A stretch of 64,000 nt of DNA from Nonomuraea basaltis (GTDB lineage: Bacteria > Actinomycetota > Actinomycetes > Streptosporangiales > Streptosporangiaceae). The translations under genes and the position numbers were made by a program. Numbering within the stretch: position 1 is the first letter of the stretch; every line of letters begins with the position of its first letter. Shown here in pieces: positions 7,910 through 17,311 of the stretch. Location: the NCBI RefSeq assembly GCF_005893125.1, contig NZ_VCJS01000002.1:1-64000 (forward strand), in the 5' to 3' direction. The notes below the pieces were generated by a model. That model was not told the origin of the DNA, made no database searches, and worked only from the letters and a program-made list of their open reading frames with translations.

Positions 7910-9301
7910 ATGCCACCCACCCCCGGTCCCTTCACCGGCCGCACCATCGCCGGCCTCGCCGCGGACCTCCGCGAGAGGCGAGCCACGTCGGCCGAGCTGG
8001 CCGAGCGGGCACTCGACGCGATCGCCGCGCTCGATCCGGTGCTCAACGCGTTCGTCACCGTGGACGCCGTCGGCGCGCTCGCCGCCGCGCGGCGGGCGGA
8101 CGAGGAACTGGCCGGCGGCACCGACCGGGGGCCGTTGCACGGCGTGCCGGTCGCGGTGAAGGACCTCATCATGGTCGCCGGGCTGCCGGTGACCATGGGG
8201 TCGCGGCACTTCGCCGGGCACGTCCCGGACGCCGACGCCGAATGCGTGGCGCGGTTGCGGCGCGCCGGTGCCGTCATCGTGGGCACGACCACGACCCACG
8301 AGTTCGCGTACGGCCCTACGGGCGACCGCTCCGCCGCCGGTCCCGCGCGCAATCCGTGGGATCCGGCGCGCATGACGGGCGGCTCCAGCGCCGGCAGCGC
8401 GGCGGCCGTCGCGGCGGGCCTGGTGCCGCTCGCGCTCGGCACCGACACCGGTGGTTCCGTGCGCATCCCGGCCGCGCTGTGCGGGGTGGCCGGCTTCAAG
8501 CCCGCGTACGGCGCGATCCCGGCTGACGGTGTCTTCCCGCTGTCACGCACGTTCGACCACGTGGGCGTCCTGGCGGGGGACGCCCACGACTGCCTGCTCG
8601 CCTACCGCTGCCTGGCCGGCCCGAACGGGCAGAAGGAGATCGGCCCGGCACATCCGGCCCGGCTCGGCAGCCCGGCAGACCTCGCCCGGCCCGCCGGCCC
8701 GGAAGGCACCGGCCCCGTCCGGGTGGCCTGGCTGGATCCCGCCGGGCTGTTCGCCGGCGATCCGCGCGTTGTGGAGGCGGTGCGCGCGGCGTCCGGGGCG
8801 CTGGAGGAGGTACGGCTGCCCGAGGACGTCGGGGCGGCGCTGCGGGAGACGTACACGGCCGTCCAGAGGTGTGAGGCGGCGGCCGTGCACGCCGACCGCC
8901 TGGCCGAGGCGCCCGAGCTGTTCGACCCCGAGGTGCTCGAGCGCCTGCGCGCCGCCGCGGAAGTGCCCGGCTGGCGGTACGTGCGCGCCATGGACGCGCG
9001 CGCCGGGCTCGCCGAGGCGGTCGGCGCGCTGTTCGGCGACCATGACGTGCTGGCCCTGCCGACCGTGCCGATCACCGCCCAGCCGCTCGGCCGGCGCGAG
9101 ACCGAGATCGACGGCGCGCCCGTCGCCGTGCTCGCCGCCCTGCTCGCGCTGACCAGCCCGTGGAACGTGCTCGGCCTGCCCGCGCTGACCGTGCCCGCCG
9201 GGACGGTGAACGGCCTGCCGGTCGGCCTGCAACTCGTCTGCCGTCCCGGCCGGGAGCTCCTGCTCTTCGAGGCCGAGTCGTGCGGACCCCGGAGCGGATG
9301 A
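7910..9301 (+). CDS. Amidase signature family hydrolase
   Basis: A 463-residue amidase. The Ser-cisSer-Lys machinery is complete: Lys84 in VAVKDLI, Ser159/Ser160 in GGSSAGSAAAVA, and nucleophile Ser183 in GTDTGGSVRIPA. I chose the ATG at 7910 because GGAAAGGA lies just upstream; an in-frame ATG at 7880 has no ribosome site. The substrate cannot be told from sequence: the family includes GatA, AtzF and many nitrile/amide pathway enzymes, and no gatB or gatC is adjacent, so GatA itself is unlikely. The last 10 residues (ESCGPRSG end) do not look like a normal amidase tail, which may mark a junction. Confidence 0.88.
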   Translation: MPPTPGPFTGRTIAGLAADLRERRATSAELAERALDAIAALDPVLNAFVTVDAVGALAAARRADEELAGGTDRGPLHGVPVAVKDLIMVAGLPVTMGSRHFAGHVPDADAECVARLRRAGAVIVGTTTTHEFAYGPTGDRSAAGPARNPWDPARMTGGSSAGSAAAVAAGLVPLALGTDTGGSVRIPAALCGVAGFKPAYGAIPADGVFPLSRTFDHVGVLAGDAHDCLLAYRCLAGPNGQKEIGPAHPARLGSPADLARPAGPEGTGPVRVAWLDPAGLFAGDPRVVEAVRAASGALEEVRLPEDVGAALRETYTAVQRCEAAAVHADRLAEAPELFDPEVLERLRAAAEVPGWRYVRAMDARAGLAEAVGALFGDHDVLALPTVPITAQPLGRRETEIDGAPVAVLAALLALTSPWNVLGLPALTVPAGTVNGLPVGLQLVCRPGRELLLFEAESCGPRSG

Positions 9302-9454
9302 GCGGGTGGATCACATCCCCCGCACGGCGGATGTCGAAGCCGGGCACGTCCAGTTCAATGAAATGGATCAGCTGGAACCGCCGAGTTCGCCGGCCCTGCG
9401 AGGCAGGCGCCCGAACTGTGAGCGACGCCGCGTCCCCGCAACTGGAGACACCAC

Positions 9455-10453
9455 ATGGTAGAGATTTCGAAGAACGCGAATCTTCAAAAGGCGCCCGATC
9501 GCATCGAGCTCGACGCCGCCCCCAAGGCCACGTCCCTGTTCGTGAACGGTCACTTCCCCAGGCGTCGTGCGCTGGTCATCGGGCTCAGCGCGCTGGCCGG
9601 GTTCCTGCTGACGGTCATCTGGTCGGCGGAGCTCGTCGACAGCGTCATCGGCGACAACGTGGCCAACACGCTGCTCGGCCACGACGCCAAGGAGACGCCC
9701 ATCGCCGGGGTCGCGGCGGGCATCGCGTTCGCCTTGGTCTCCGGAGTCGCCGGAACGTTCACCGCCTGCAACATCGCGGCGTTCGGCGCGCTGGCCCCCC
9801 TGGTCGGCGGCACGCACTCGATCAGGGCCCGGATCGCGCACATGCTCAAGCCGCTCGGCTGGATGTCGGCCGGGATGCTCGTGGTGTCGGCGGCGTACGG
9901 AGTGATCGTCGCACTGGTCGGCACGAGCCTGCCCCAGTTCTCCACGGCGCCGAGCGTCGCGGGTCAGCTGAACGCCCGCACCGTGCAAACCATGATCATT
10001 TACGGCCTGATCGGGCTTGTCATGATCTACCTGGGGCTGGCCGCCGCAGGCGTCGTCAAGGACCCGCTGGCGCGGATCTCGGCCCGCTATCCGAACGCCC
10101 CGATGGTTCTCATGGGCGCGCTCATCGGCGCGTTCCTGATCGGCCGGCCCTTCTCGCTGTTCCGGCAGATGTTCCGGGACGCGGCGGAGAGCGGCAACAT
10201 CCTGTACGGAGCCGCGGCCTTCATGCTGCAGTCCATCGGCAACATCGCGGTCATCACGATCCTCTTCGTCGTGTTCGGCCTGATGATGGGCGGCCGGGTG
10301 CAGCAGTGGATCAGCGCCAAGCCGAGCCGGTCCGCGGTCATCATCGCCGCCGCGTTCATCGTGGCCGGCGTGTTCATGGTGATGTACTGGGACGTTCGCG
10401 TTCTCGCTCGCCGGGAGATCATTCCCTGGTACCCGATGGCGCCCTGGGCATGA
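9455..10453 (+). CDS. Polytopic membrane protein of unknown function
   Basis: A 332-residue protein with about seven or eight hydrophobic helices after a charged N-terminal segment of about 35 residues. A glycine-rich repeat-like core (SGVAGTFTACNIAAFGALAPLVG, and a later GRPFSLFRQMFRDAAESGN) faintly recalls CcdA/DsbD membrane proteins, but I see only one cysteine, so the thiol-transfer chemistry of that family is not supported. Ribosome site and spacing to the ATG are ordinary. Neighbours (amidase, LuxR regulator) give no clear role. Confidence 0.7.
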   Translation: MVEISKNANLQKAPDRIELDAAPKATSLFVNGHFPRRRALVIGLSALAGFLLTVIWSAELVDSVIGDNVANTLLGHDAKETPIAGVAAGIAFALVSGVAGTFTACNIAAFGALAPLVGGTHSIRARIAHMLKPLGWMSAGMLVVSAAYGVIVALVGTSLPQFSTAPSVAGQLNARTVQTMIIYGLIGLVMIYLGLAAAGVVKDPLARISARYPNAPMVLMGALIGAFLIGRPFSLFRQMFRDAAESGNILYGAAAFMLQSIGNIAVITILFVVFGLMMGGRVQQWISAKPSRSAVIIAAAFIVAGVFMVMYWDVRVLARREIIPWYPMAPWA

Positions 10454-10673
10454 CACCTCATGAAGGCTCGCATGCGGCGACGCACGCGAAGCTGACGCAC
10501 CGGCTGTGGCCGCCGCTCCAGGATCACCGGCAGACCGGGGAGACCAAGGGTCCCCGCGCCTACGAGGCAGGTTCGGATATCTTCTGCTGACACCGCGCGA
10601 ATCGCACCGGTCAGGGTCTGCCGGCAGGACCCGCGCCGGGTGAGAAGACCGGCGCGGTCCGCGAAGGAGGCGT

Positions 10674-11399
10674 GTGGACGAGAGCGTGTCGTTGGCCCAG
10701 CTTGCCCATCGGCTGGAAGAGGTGGTGGGTGAGCTGCGCGGCATCCCCGTCGACGTCGAGCGGCTGGAGGACAGCGAGCTCGTCCGGCAGCAGATCGCGC
10801 AGGCCGCCCACTCGGCCGGCGAGCTACGCGCCATGCACCCGGTGGGCTCGCCGGAGCAGGGCCGCCAGGAGCAGAAGAGCAGGCGCGCCGTGCTCGACGC
10901 CCTGCGGCGCGGCATGGCGATGCGCACGATCATCCACGCGAGCGTTTTGGACGACCCGCGCAAGGCGGCCCGGATCAGGGAGCTGCATGCCTCCGGCGAT
11001 CTCCACCGAGTCGTCGACGAGCCGATCCAGCAGCTGCTCATCTTCGACCGCGCGGTGGCGTTCGTCCGGATCACCCCCGTCCCCTACTCGCCGGGCGCCC
11101 TGATGATCAGACAGCAGAGTCTGATCACCACCCTCATCGACCTGTTCGAGCAGACCTGGACCAGAGCCCGGGAGGTCACCGAGTCCGCGCACCGGCTGAC
11201 CCCGCGTGAGCGCCAGGTGCTCGCTCTGATCGCCGAAGGCCGCTCCAACAGCGCCATCGCCCGGGCCCTGTCGATCACGGAGGCGGCCGTCGGCAAGCAC
11301 GTGGCCGGAGTGTTCGCCAAGCTCGAGCTTCCCGCGACTCAGGACGACAACCGGCGGGTGCTGGCGGTGCTCGCCTATCTGCGCGGCGCGGCGAGGTAG
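10674..11399 (+). CDS. LuxR-family transcriptional regulator
   Basis: A 241-residue regulator. Residues 1-170 form an alpha-rich region with a phospholipase-D-like hint (the segment around residues 80-150 resembles the TrmB/LuxR stand-alone regulators of actinomycetes). Residues about 175-238 are a GerE/LuxR HTH (RLTPRERQVLALIAEGRSN, AVGKHVAGVFAKLEL). No receiver domain is present. The GTG start follows GAAGGAGG by four bases. The gene stands alone; the target is unknown. Confidence 0.85.
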   Translation: MDESVSLAQLAHRLEEVVGELRGIPVDVERLEDSELVRQQIAQAAHSAGELRAMHPVGSPEQGRQEQKSRRAVLDALRRGMAMRTIIHASVLDDPRKAARIRELHASGDLHRVVDEPIQQLLIFDRAVAFVRITPVPYSPGALMIRQQSLITTLIDLFEQTWTRAREVTESAHRLTPRERQVLALIAEGRSNSAIARALSITEAAVGKHVAGVFAKLELPATQDDNRRVLAVLAYLRGAAR

Positions 11400-11468
11400 G
11401 GCCAGGCCTACCTCGTCCTCGCCCCAGCCCCCATGCGAACGGGACCCGGCGCGGACTTCAATGACGTC

Positions 11469-12005
11469 ATGCAACGAATGACTGGATTACTGGTTGGCGC
11501 GATCTTCGGCGCGGTCTTCGTCGTCGTCAACGCGCAGAGCCCGCTGAACACGGTGACCGTGAATCTCCTGCGGGTGGCCGCCTGCCTGGGGGCCGCGAGT
11601 GTCATCGCCATGTGGTTCGCCACAGCCAGGAAGGCGCAGTCCACCGGGGACCCGCGGCGGAACATGTTCGGCCGCGGCTACCTGATCATCGTCGCCGCCG
11701 AGGCGATCCTGCTCTTCGGCGGGGTCCGGGTGCTCGCCGCCTGGGGACTTCCCGAGCAGGCCAACGTGGGCTGGGTGGCGTTCGGCGTGGGTGTGCACTT
11801 CATCGCGTTGGCGCCCATCTGGAAGGACTGGAGCATCGCCGTACCCGGTGCGGCTCTCACCCTGCTCGGCGCCGCCGGTCTCGTCCTGGCCCCGACAGCC
11901 GCCGTCGCCTGGGTACCGTTCGTCAGCGGTGTGCTGTCGGGGGTGGTTCTTCTGAGCGGCACCATCACCTTCGGCTGGCGTGCCGTCACGGCTCGGACGA
12001 CCTAG
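11469..12005 (+). CDS. Small integral membrane protein, hypothetical
   Basis: A 178-residue protein with five or six hydrophobic helices separated by short loops and one longer charged loop (ATARKAQSTGDPRRNMFGRGY). I chose the ATG at 11469, which begins directly before the first helix. No enzyme motif is visible and I do not recognise a named family. A GGCCGC-CAC-GCGGCC hairpin (12005-12019) overlaps the stop codon and may help termination. Confidence 0.7.
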   Translation: MQRMTGLLVGAIFGAVFVVVNAQSPLNTVTVNLLRVAACLGAASVIAMWFATARKAQSTGDPRRNMFGRGYLIIVAAEAILLFGGVRVLAAWGLPEQANVGWVAFGVGVHFIALAPIWKDWSIAVPGAALTLLGAAGLVLAPTAAVAWVPFVSGVLSGVVLLSGTITFGWRAVTARTT

Positions 12006-12111
12006 GCCGCCACGCGGCCGTTGAGATCCCTCATGCTCATCTCTGTTGTACGCCTTTCACTGTGCGCTCACGCGTAACTCGCGGTCCACCTCGCCGGTTT
12101 ACCGTGCGCGC

Positions 12112-13206
12112 ATGATGATGCGCAGGTTATTCGCGAGTGTGCTGGCCGGTGTCCTCGCCGGCGGTACGGTCGCCGTCGTGCTGATCCAGACACCACCCGC
12201 CACGGCGGACCGCCGCGGCCACGCTCCCATCGTGATCGGGCACCGGGGCGCCAGCGCTCACCGGCCCGAGCACACCCTCCTGTCGTACGAGGCGGCCATC
12301 GCCATGGGCGCCGACTACATCGAGCCCGACCTGGTCGCCACCAAGGACCACGTGCTGGTGGCCAGGCACGAGAACGAGATCTCCGGCACGACGGACGTGG
12401 CCGCGCGGCCCGAGTTCGCCGGCCGGCGCACCACCAAGACCGTGGACGGCCGGCCCGTCACCGGCTGGTTCACCGAGGACTTCACACTGGCCGAGCTGAA
12501 GACGCTGCGCGCCAAGGAACGCGTGCCCGACCTGCGGCCGGACAACACGGCGTTCGACGGGCTGCCGGAGATCCCGACGTTCGAGGAGGTCGTGCAGCTC
12601 GCGCTCCGGCACGGCGTCGGCGTCTACCCCGAGACCAAGCACCCGACGTACTTCGACTCCATCGGCCTGTCGCTGGAGGAGCCGCTGCTCGACGTGCTGA
12701 ACCGGCACCGGGTGCGCAAGGCGTACATCCAGTCGTTCGAGACCGCGAACCTGCGCGAGCTCAGCGGCAAGACGCGGCTGCCGCTGATCCAGCTGATCAC
12801 GGCCACCGGCGCGCCGTACGACTGGGTGGCCGCCGGCAGCACCCGCACCTACGACGACATGGTGAAGCCGGAAGGGCTGCGCGAGGTGGCCGGGTACGCC
12901 GACGGGATCGGTGTGGACACGCGGCGCGTGGTGCCGGTGGACGCCGCGGGCAAGACGCAGCCGCCCACGACGCTCGTCGCCGACGCCCACCGCAAGGGGC
13001 TCGACGTGCACGTCTGGACCGTCCGCAACGAGAACTCCCAGCTCCCGGCCGACTACCGGATGGGGAACCCGGCCAGTCCGGTGTACGCGCGGGCGACCGG
13101 CGACGTGACGGGCTGGCTGTCCAGGCTCGTCGAGCTGGGCATCGACGGCGCGTTCTGCGACGACCCGGCCATGGGCAGGGCCGTGGTGGCCAAGCTGTCC
13201 GTCTGA
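12112..13206 (+). CDS. glpQ: Glycerophosphodiester phosphodiesterase, secreted
   Basis: A 364-residue GDPD-family enzyme that hydrolyses glycerophosphodiesters to glycerol-3-phosphate and an alcohol. An N-terminal signal peptide (MMMRR, hydrophobic core, then an Ala-rich cleavage region at about residue 34) sends it out of the cell. The catalytic signature follows: IGHRGASAHRPEHT, then YIEPDLVATKD and LVARHENEI, matching the two histidines and metal-binding acids of the TIM-barrel family. The conserved WTVRNE strand is near the end. The long insertion between strands fits the large GlpQ type. Start chosen among three consecutive ATGs. Confidence 0.92.
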   Translation: MMMRRLFASVLAGVLAGGTVAVVLIQTPPATADRRGHAPIVIGHRGASAHRPEHTLLSYEAAIAMGADYIEPDLVATKDHVLVARHENEISGTTDVAARPEFAGRRTTKTVDGRPVTGWFTEDFTLAELKTLRAKERVPDLRPDNTAFDGLPEIPTFEEVVQLALRHGVGVYPETKHPTYFDSIGLSLEEPLLDVLNRHRVRKAYIQSFETANLRELSGKTRLPLIQLITATGAPYDWVAAGSTRTYDDMVKPEGLREVAGYADGIGVDTRRVVPVDAAGKTQPPTTLVADAHRKGLDVHVWTVRNENSQLPADYRMGNPASPVYARATGDVTGWLSRLVELGIDGAFCDDPAMGRAVVAKLSV

Positions 13207-13335
13207 CGGCCCTCAGGTGCGGCGCCGGCGGGACTCGCCGAGGCAGTAGGCGGCGAGCGGAAGTGCCCAGCAAACGGCCTCCCAGACGTCGGCGCCGCTC
13301 CCCTCACCCGGCGGGCGGGTGGTTACAGTGGATCG

Positions 13336-14736
13336 ATGACCACCGACCAGCACGGCCTGGCCTTGAGCGAGGCGAGCGGCGCCGCCGCACGGCACTACGA
13401 CCGGGCGATCCACGAGTTGCTGCACTTCCGGGCCGAGGTCGACGCCGAGACGAACGCGGCGCTGGCCGAGTCGCCGGACTTCCCGATGGGCAACGTCCTG
13501 GCCGCGTACCTGGGGCTGCTGACCACCGAGGTGGAGGACGCGCGCACGGCGCGGGTGCGGTTCGGCGCCTTCCGCCGCAGGATCGACGAGACGTCGCTGC
13601 TCCCGCGCGAGCGCGCGCATCTGGCGGCCGTGCAGGCGCTGCTCGACGGCGACTTCCTGACGTGCGGGGCGCTGCTCGGCGAGATCGCGGTGGAGCATCC
13701 GCGCGACGCGCTGGCGCTGGCCGCCGGGCACCAGATCGACTTCTTCACCGGCGACGCCCGCTCGCTGCGCGACCGGATCGGCGGGGCGCTGAACGCCTGG
13801 CGCGAGGACGACCCGCATTTCGGGCACGTGCTCGGCATGTACGCCTTCGGCCTGGAGGAGGCCGGGCACTACGACAGGTCCGAGGAGGCCGGGCTGCGGG
13901 CGGTCGAGCTGAACCCGCGCGACGTGTGGGGCATCCACGCGGTGGTGCACACGTACGAGATGCAGGGGAGGTTCGGCGACGGCCTGCGCTACCTCGACGC
14001 GCGGGTGCCGGACTGGTCCACCGGGACGTTCTTCAACGTCCACAGCTGGTGGCACTACTGCCTGTACGCGCTGGAGGCCGGGGACCTGCCGCGGGTGCTG
14101 GCGATCTACGACTCGGTGCTGGCCGACGGGCAGTCGTGCATGGAGCTGCTCGACGCGGCCGCCCTGCTCTGGCGGCTCCACCTGGAGGGATCCGACCAGC
14201 CGGAGCTCGACGAGCGCTGGCGGGCGCTGGCCGGGGAGTGGCCGATGCGGGTGGCCGAGCCGTTCTACGCGTTCAACGACATGCACGCGGTCATGTCGTA
14301 TGTGGGCGCCGGGCGCATCGGGGAAGCGGAGAAGCTGATCGCGACGCGGGAGGCGTACGTGCAGGAGCCGCGTCCCGGGGTGACCAACCGCGAAATGACG
14401 CTGCGGGTTGGGCTGCCGGTGTGCCGGGCGATCGTGGCGTTCGGGCGGGGCGATTACGCATCGGTGGTCGATCTGCTGTACCCGATCCGGCACAGGATCA
14501 ACGAGTTCGGTGGCAGCCACGCGCAGCGCGACGCGGTGCAGAAGACGCTGCTGGAGGCGGCGCTGCGGGCTGGGGCGCGGGATGTGGCGCGGGTGCTGGT
14601 GAGTGAGCGGATCAACGTACGGCCGTGCAGCCCGTACAACTGGCTCAAGCAGGCGGCGCTGGCCGACGCCTTGGGAGACCGGGCCGCGGCCGCGACCGCC
14701 CGGGTGCGCGCAGACGAGCTCGTACGCACCGCCTGA
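13336..14736 (+). CDS. Tetratricopeptide repeat protein, TTC38-like
   Basis: A 466-residue soluble helical-repeat protein. The pattern of paired helices runs throughout (for example ARHYDRAIHELLHF near the start, YAFGLEEAGHYDRSEEAGLRAVELNP at about 170-200, and VHTYEMQGRFGDGLRYLDAR). The segment NVHSWWHYCLYALEAGD is a hallmark of the TTC38 group, widespread in actinomycetes and of unknown biochemical role. No membrane segment or signal. It stands between GDPD and the recombinase-like gene with no operon link. Confidence 0.85.
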   Translation: MTTDQHGLALSEASGAAARHYDRAIHELLHFRAEVDAETNAALAESPDFPMGNVLAAYLGLLTTEVEDARTARVRFGAFRRRIDETSLLPRERAHLAAVQALLDGDFLTCGALLGEIAVEHPRDALALAAGHQIDFFTGDARSLRDRIGGALNAWREDDPHFGHVLGMYAFGLEEAGHYDRSEEAGLRAVELNPRDVWGIHAVVHTYEMQGRFGDGLRYLDARVPDWSTGTFFNVHSWWHYCLYALEAGDLPRVLAIYDSVLADGQSCMELLDAAALLWRLHLEGSDQPELDERWRALAGEWPMRVAEPFYAFNDMHAVMSYVGAGRIGEAEKLIATREAYVQEPRPGVTNREMTLRVGLPVCRAIVAFGRGDYASVVDLLYPIRHRINEFGGSHAQRDAVQKTLLEAALRAGARDVARVLVSERINVRPCSPYNWLKQAALADALGDRAAAATARVRADELVRTA

Positions 14737-15024
14737 CCACGGTCCTGCCGCGCCATCTGACCGCGGTTTCCCCTCCACCAGGTGTGTCCGGCAAGCGGCG
14801 TTCCGTGAGAAGATCGAGATCATGATCGGTCTGCCAGGCTCGGGCCGTCGCGGTTGCCATGCCCTTGCGACGGCCACCCCCGTGATCCTCATGCCACGTC
14901 CATGGATGCCTGCCCGGGCCGGTGTCCTGTCGCCAGATGTGGCGCGTGGCCATGCGGGGTGCTCGCGGGCGTTCGATCACCGTCCCCTCCAGTCCGTCCG
15001 CGCGACCCCCGTCGCGTGCTGACC

Positions 15025-16191
15025 ATGCGCCGAGGGGACCCCACCGAACCGACCCCGGACCCGACCTCGACCCCGGACACGGCACCTGGCCCCCCGCACT
15101 CCGGCGACACTCGCCCAGAGGGCCGGCGCAAGTCCGCGCCACCACCCGCCCCAGGCAGAACCGACGTCAGGCAGCCACCACCCGCCCCGGGTAGGACCGA
15201 CGTCGGGCAGCCGCCACCCGCGCCGGGCAGGACCAGTGCGGAACAGTCGCCGGCCCCGCGTGCGACGAGCGTCGGACAGTCGCCGCCGCCGCTGCCCGCC
15301 CCGGGAGTGACCAGCGTCGGAGGGCTGGCCGGCCTGCGGCCGCGCCGCCGTCCCCGTGACGGGGGCGAGGTGCCCGGCGCCGACGTCGACCTGATCGACG
15401 CCCTGGACCCGCTGACCTGGCGTACGGTGATCGCCTGGCTGCGCGACCGGCCCTCCACGGCCACACGGCAGGCCGGCCTGCAGGTTCTGACGTCGTTCCT
15501 GCGCTGGCTGCGCGGCGTGGAGCCCCTCGCCGTCACCGGAGCCCACCTGGACGCCTACTGCGACGCCGCCCGCACCGGCACCCTCGCGCGCAAGCCCCTG
15601 GCGAACACGACGGTGGCCAGGAAACGGGCCGTGCTGCTCTCCTTCTACGCCTTCGCCTGGCGGCACGGCGTGGTCCGCCACAACCCGACCTCCAGCCCAC
15701 CGGCGGCCAAGGCCCGGGACGCGCGATCGCTTCCCCGGGAAGAACGGCGCCTGATCCGCCAGGGCATCGCGCGGCTGGCCGCCGAGGGAAGGACGGCCGA
15801 GGCCGCCGCCGTCGCGCTGCTGGAGGCCACCGGCGCCTCCGTGGACGCGCTGGCCGGCTTGACGTCCCAGGACATCCACACCGTGGCCGGTCGCGACGGC
15901 GGCCAGCCCGCCGTGATCACCGTGCACCACGGCCGCCACGACATCGCCGCCTTCCCGATCCCCCCGCTGGCCCGCCCGCCGCTCCGCATCCTGTGCGCCA
16001 GCCGGCCCGCCGGAGAGCCGCTGCTCAGGCGGCCCGACGGCCGTCCCGTGGACCTCGAGTGGCTCAGGGCCGCGCTCACCGACGCCGCCCTGGCCGGGGG
16101 GATCCCGGAGCAGCGAGCGCGGCAGCTGCACCCGCACCTGCTGCGCGCCACCACCGTCACGGAGCTCTTACACGAGGCCGCCTCCCCCTGA
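15025..16191 (+). CDS. Degenerate, truncated tyrosine-recombinase-like protein with proline-rich repeats
   Basis: A 388-residue protein. Residues about 30-100 are Pro/Ala-rich with imperfect 12-residue repeats (PPPAPGRTDVGQ type, 36-bp unit in DNA). Residues about 115-220 look like the SAM-like N-terminal core-binding domain of phage-type integrases (RQAGLQVLTSFLRWLRG, TVARKRAVLLSFYAFAWRHG). The catalytic domain begins (ALLEATGASVDALAGLTSQDI) but the usual first Arg is replaced. HPHLLRATTVTELLHE matches the H-x-x-R box, then the protein stops before the region holding the nucleophilic Tyr. Recombination activity is therefore unlikely. The ATG at 15025 is the first after a run of atypical sequence. 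It could be a DNA-binding remnant. Confidence 0.7.
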   Translation: MRRGDPTEPTPDPTSTPDTAPGPPHSGDTRPEGRRKSAPPPAPGRTDVRQPPPAPGRTDVGQPPPAPGRTSAEQSPAPRATSVGQSPPPLPAPGVTSVGGLAGLRPRRRPRDGGEVPGADVDLIDALDPLTWRTVIAWLRDRPSTATRQAGLQVLTSFLRWLRGVEPLAVTGAHLDAYCDAARTGTLARKPLANTTVARKRAVLLSFYAFAWRHGVVRHNPTSSPPAAKARDARSLPREERRLIRQGIARLAAEGRTAEAAAVALLEATGASVDALAGLTSQDIHTVAGRDGGQPAVITVHHGRHDIAAFPIPPLARPPLRILCASRPAGEPLLRRPDGRPVDLEWLRAALTDAALAGGIPEQRARQLHPHLLRATTVTELLHEAASP

Positions 16192-16356
16192 AGCAGGGTT
16201 CACCGCTCCAGCGCGGCGATCACCAGCACGAAGATCTCCTGGCCGCCGGGATCGTCCTTGACCGGCGCCCTTCCCCGCCCGAGCGCCGCTTCTCGCCGGG
16301 CACGCGGGTCCGTCCGGCATCGATCGCCCAGGCCGGCCCAGGCGAGCGGACGGCGC

Positions 16357-16395
16357 GGGCGGACGGCCCGGGCGGACGGCCCGGGCGGACGCGGG
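16357..16395 (+). repeat. 13-bp GC-rich tandem repeat
   Basis: GGGCGGACGGCCC occurs twice in a row and begins a third, imperfect copy, 33 bp before the PIG-L deacetylase start. Likely a slippage product; it could influence expression of that gene by forming structure. The rest of 16192-16427 shows no plus-strand gene. Confidence 0.6.
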
Positions 16396-16427
16396 CTTGT
16401 CGGTGGCGGCGGGTAGTGTTTCGCCAC

Positions 16428-17255
16428 ATGGATCGGCAACTCACCCTGATGGTCGTGCACGCCCACCCCGACGACGAGTGCCTGAGCACCGGCGGCGTCC
16501 TGGCCCGCTACACCGAGGAGGGCATCCGCACGGTTCTGGTCACCTGCACCAACGGCGAGCAGGGCGACGACCAGAACGGCGTCAAGCCGGGCGAGGCGGG
16601 CCACGACGACGCGGCCGTGGCCGCGCGCCGGCTCGCCGAGCTGCGCGAGTCGGTCGCCCACCTGGGCATCGACCACCTGGAGCTGCTCGGCTACCGCGAC
16701 TCCGGCATGGACGGTTGGGCGGGCAACGGCCACCCCGACGCGTTCGCGAACGTACCCCTGGAGGTGGCCGCCGGCAGGCTGGCCGCGCTCATGGAGCACT
16801 ACCGGCCGCAGGTCGTGGTGACCTACGACGAGACGGGCGGCGGCGGCTACGGCCACCCGGATCACGTCCAGGCCCACCGCATCACGGTGGCGGCGGTGGA
16901 GTCGACCGGCATTCCCGACAAGTTCTACTACACGGCTATCCCCCGGTCCGCCATCAAGCGGATGTTCGAGACGATGCAGGAGCACGGGGTCGACCTCGGC
17001 GGGTTCGAGCCCTCCGACGACTTCGGCACCCCCGACGAGCGGGTCACGAGCGTCGTCGACGTCACACCATACGTCGAGCGCAAGCTCAAAGCGCTCAAGG
17101 CACACGAGAGCCAGGGGGAGAACATCTTCTTCTTCCGCATGCCGGAGGAGGCGCAGCACCAGGCGTTCTCACATGAGGCGTTCGAGCGGGTGTTGAGCAA
17201 GGTGGACGCCCCCGGCCACGAGGAGGACCTGTTCGCGGGCCTGCGTGACGGCTAG
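16428..17255 (+). CDS. PIG-L/LmbE family zinc deacetylase
   Basis: A 275-residue metal-dependent de-N-acetylase. The zinc motif AHPDDE (residues 12-17) and the second metal His in GHPDH (143-146) are present, with the intervening TCTNGEQGD and ELLGYRDSGM segments typical of mycothiol-pathway enzymes (MshB, Mca) and their actinomycete paralogues. Length and motifs fit MshB/Mca-like proteins, but I cannot separate a true mycothiol role from a general amidase or deacetylase. Cytoplasmic. The ATG at 16428 begins immediately before the first strand. Confidence 0.88.
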   Translation: MDRQLTLMVVHAHPDDECLSTGGVLARYTEEGIRTVLVTCTNGEQGDDQNGVKPGEAGHDDAAVAARRLAELRESVAHLGIDHLELLGYRDSGMDGWAGNGHPDAFANVPLEVAAGRLAALMEHYRPQVVVTYDETGGGGYGHPDHVQAHRITVAAVESTGIPDKFYYTAIPRSAIKRMFETMQEHGVDLGGFEPSDDFGTPDERVTSVVDVTPYVERKLKALKAHESQGENIFFFRMPEEAQHQAFSHEAFERVLSKVDAPGHEEDLFAGLRDG

Positions 17256-17311
17256 CACCCAGAACGTCTGGAACATTATTCTGGAGGCTACTTCGACCGG
17301 AAGAGGCCGCC

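Noticed and set aside
13207..13300. A minus-strand coding tail near the TTC38-like gene
   Set aside because: The minus strand reads a short hydrophobic run ending in RRRRT and a stop, but it has no start or family match and could be chance.
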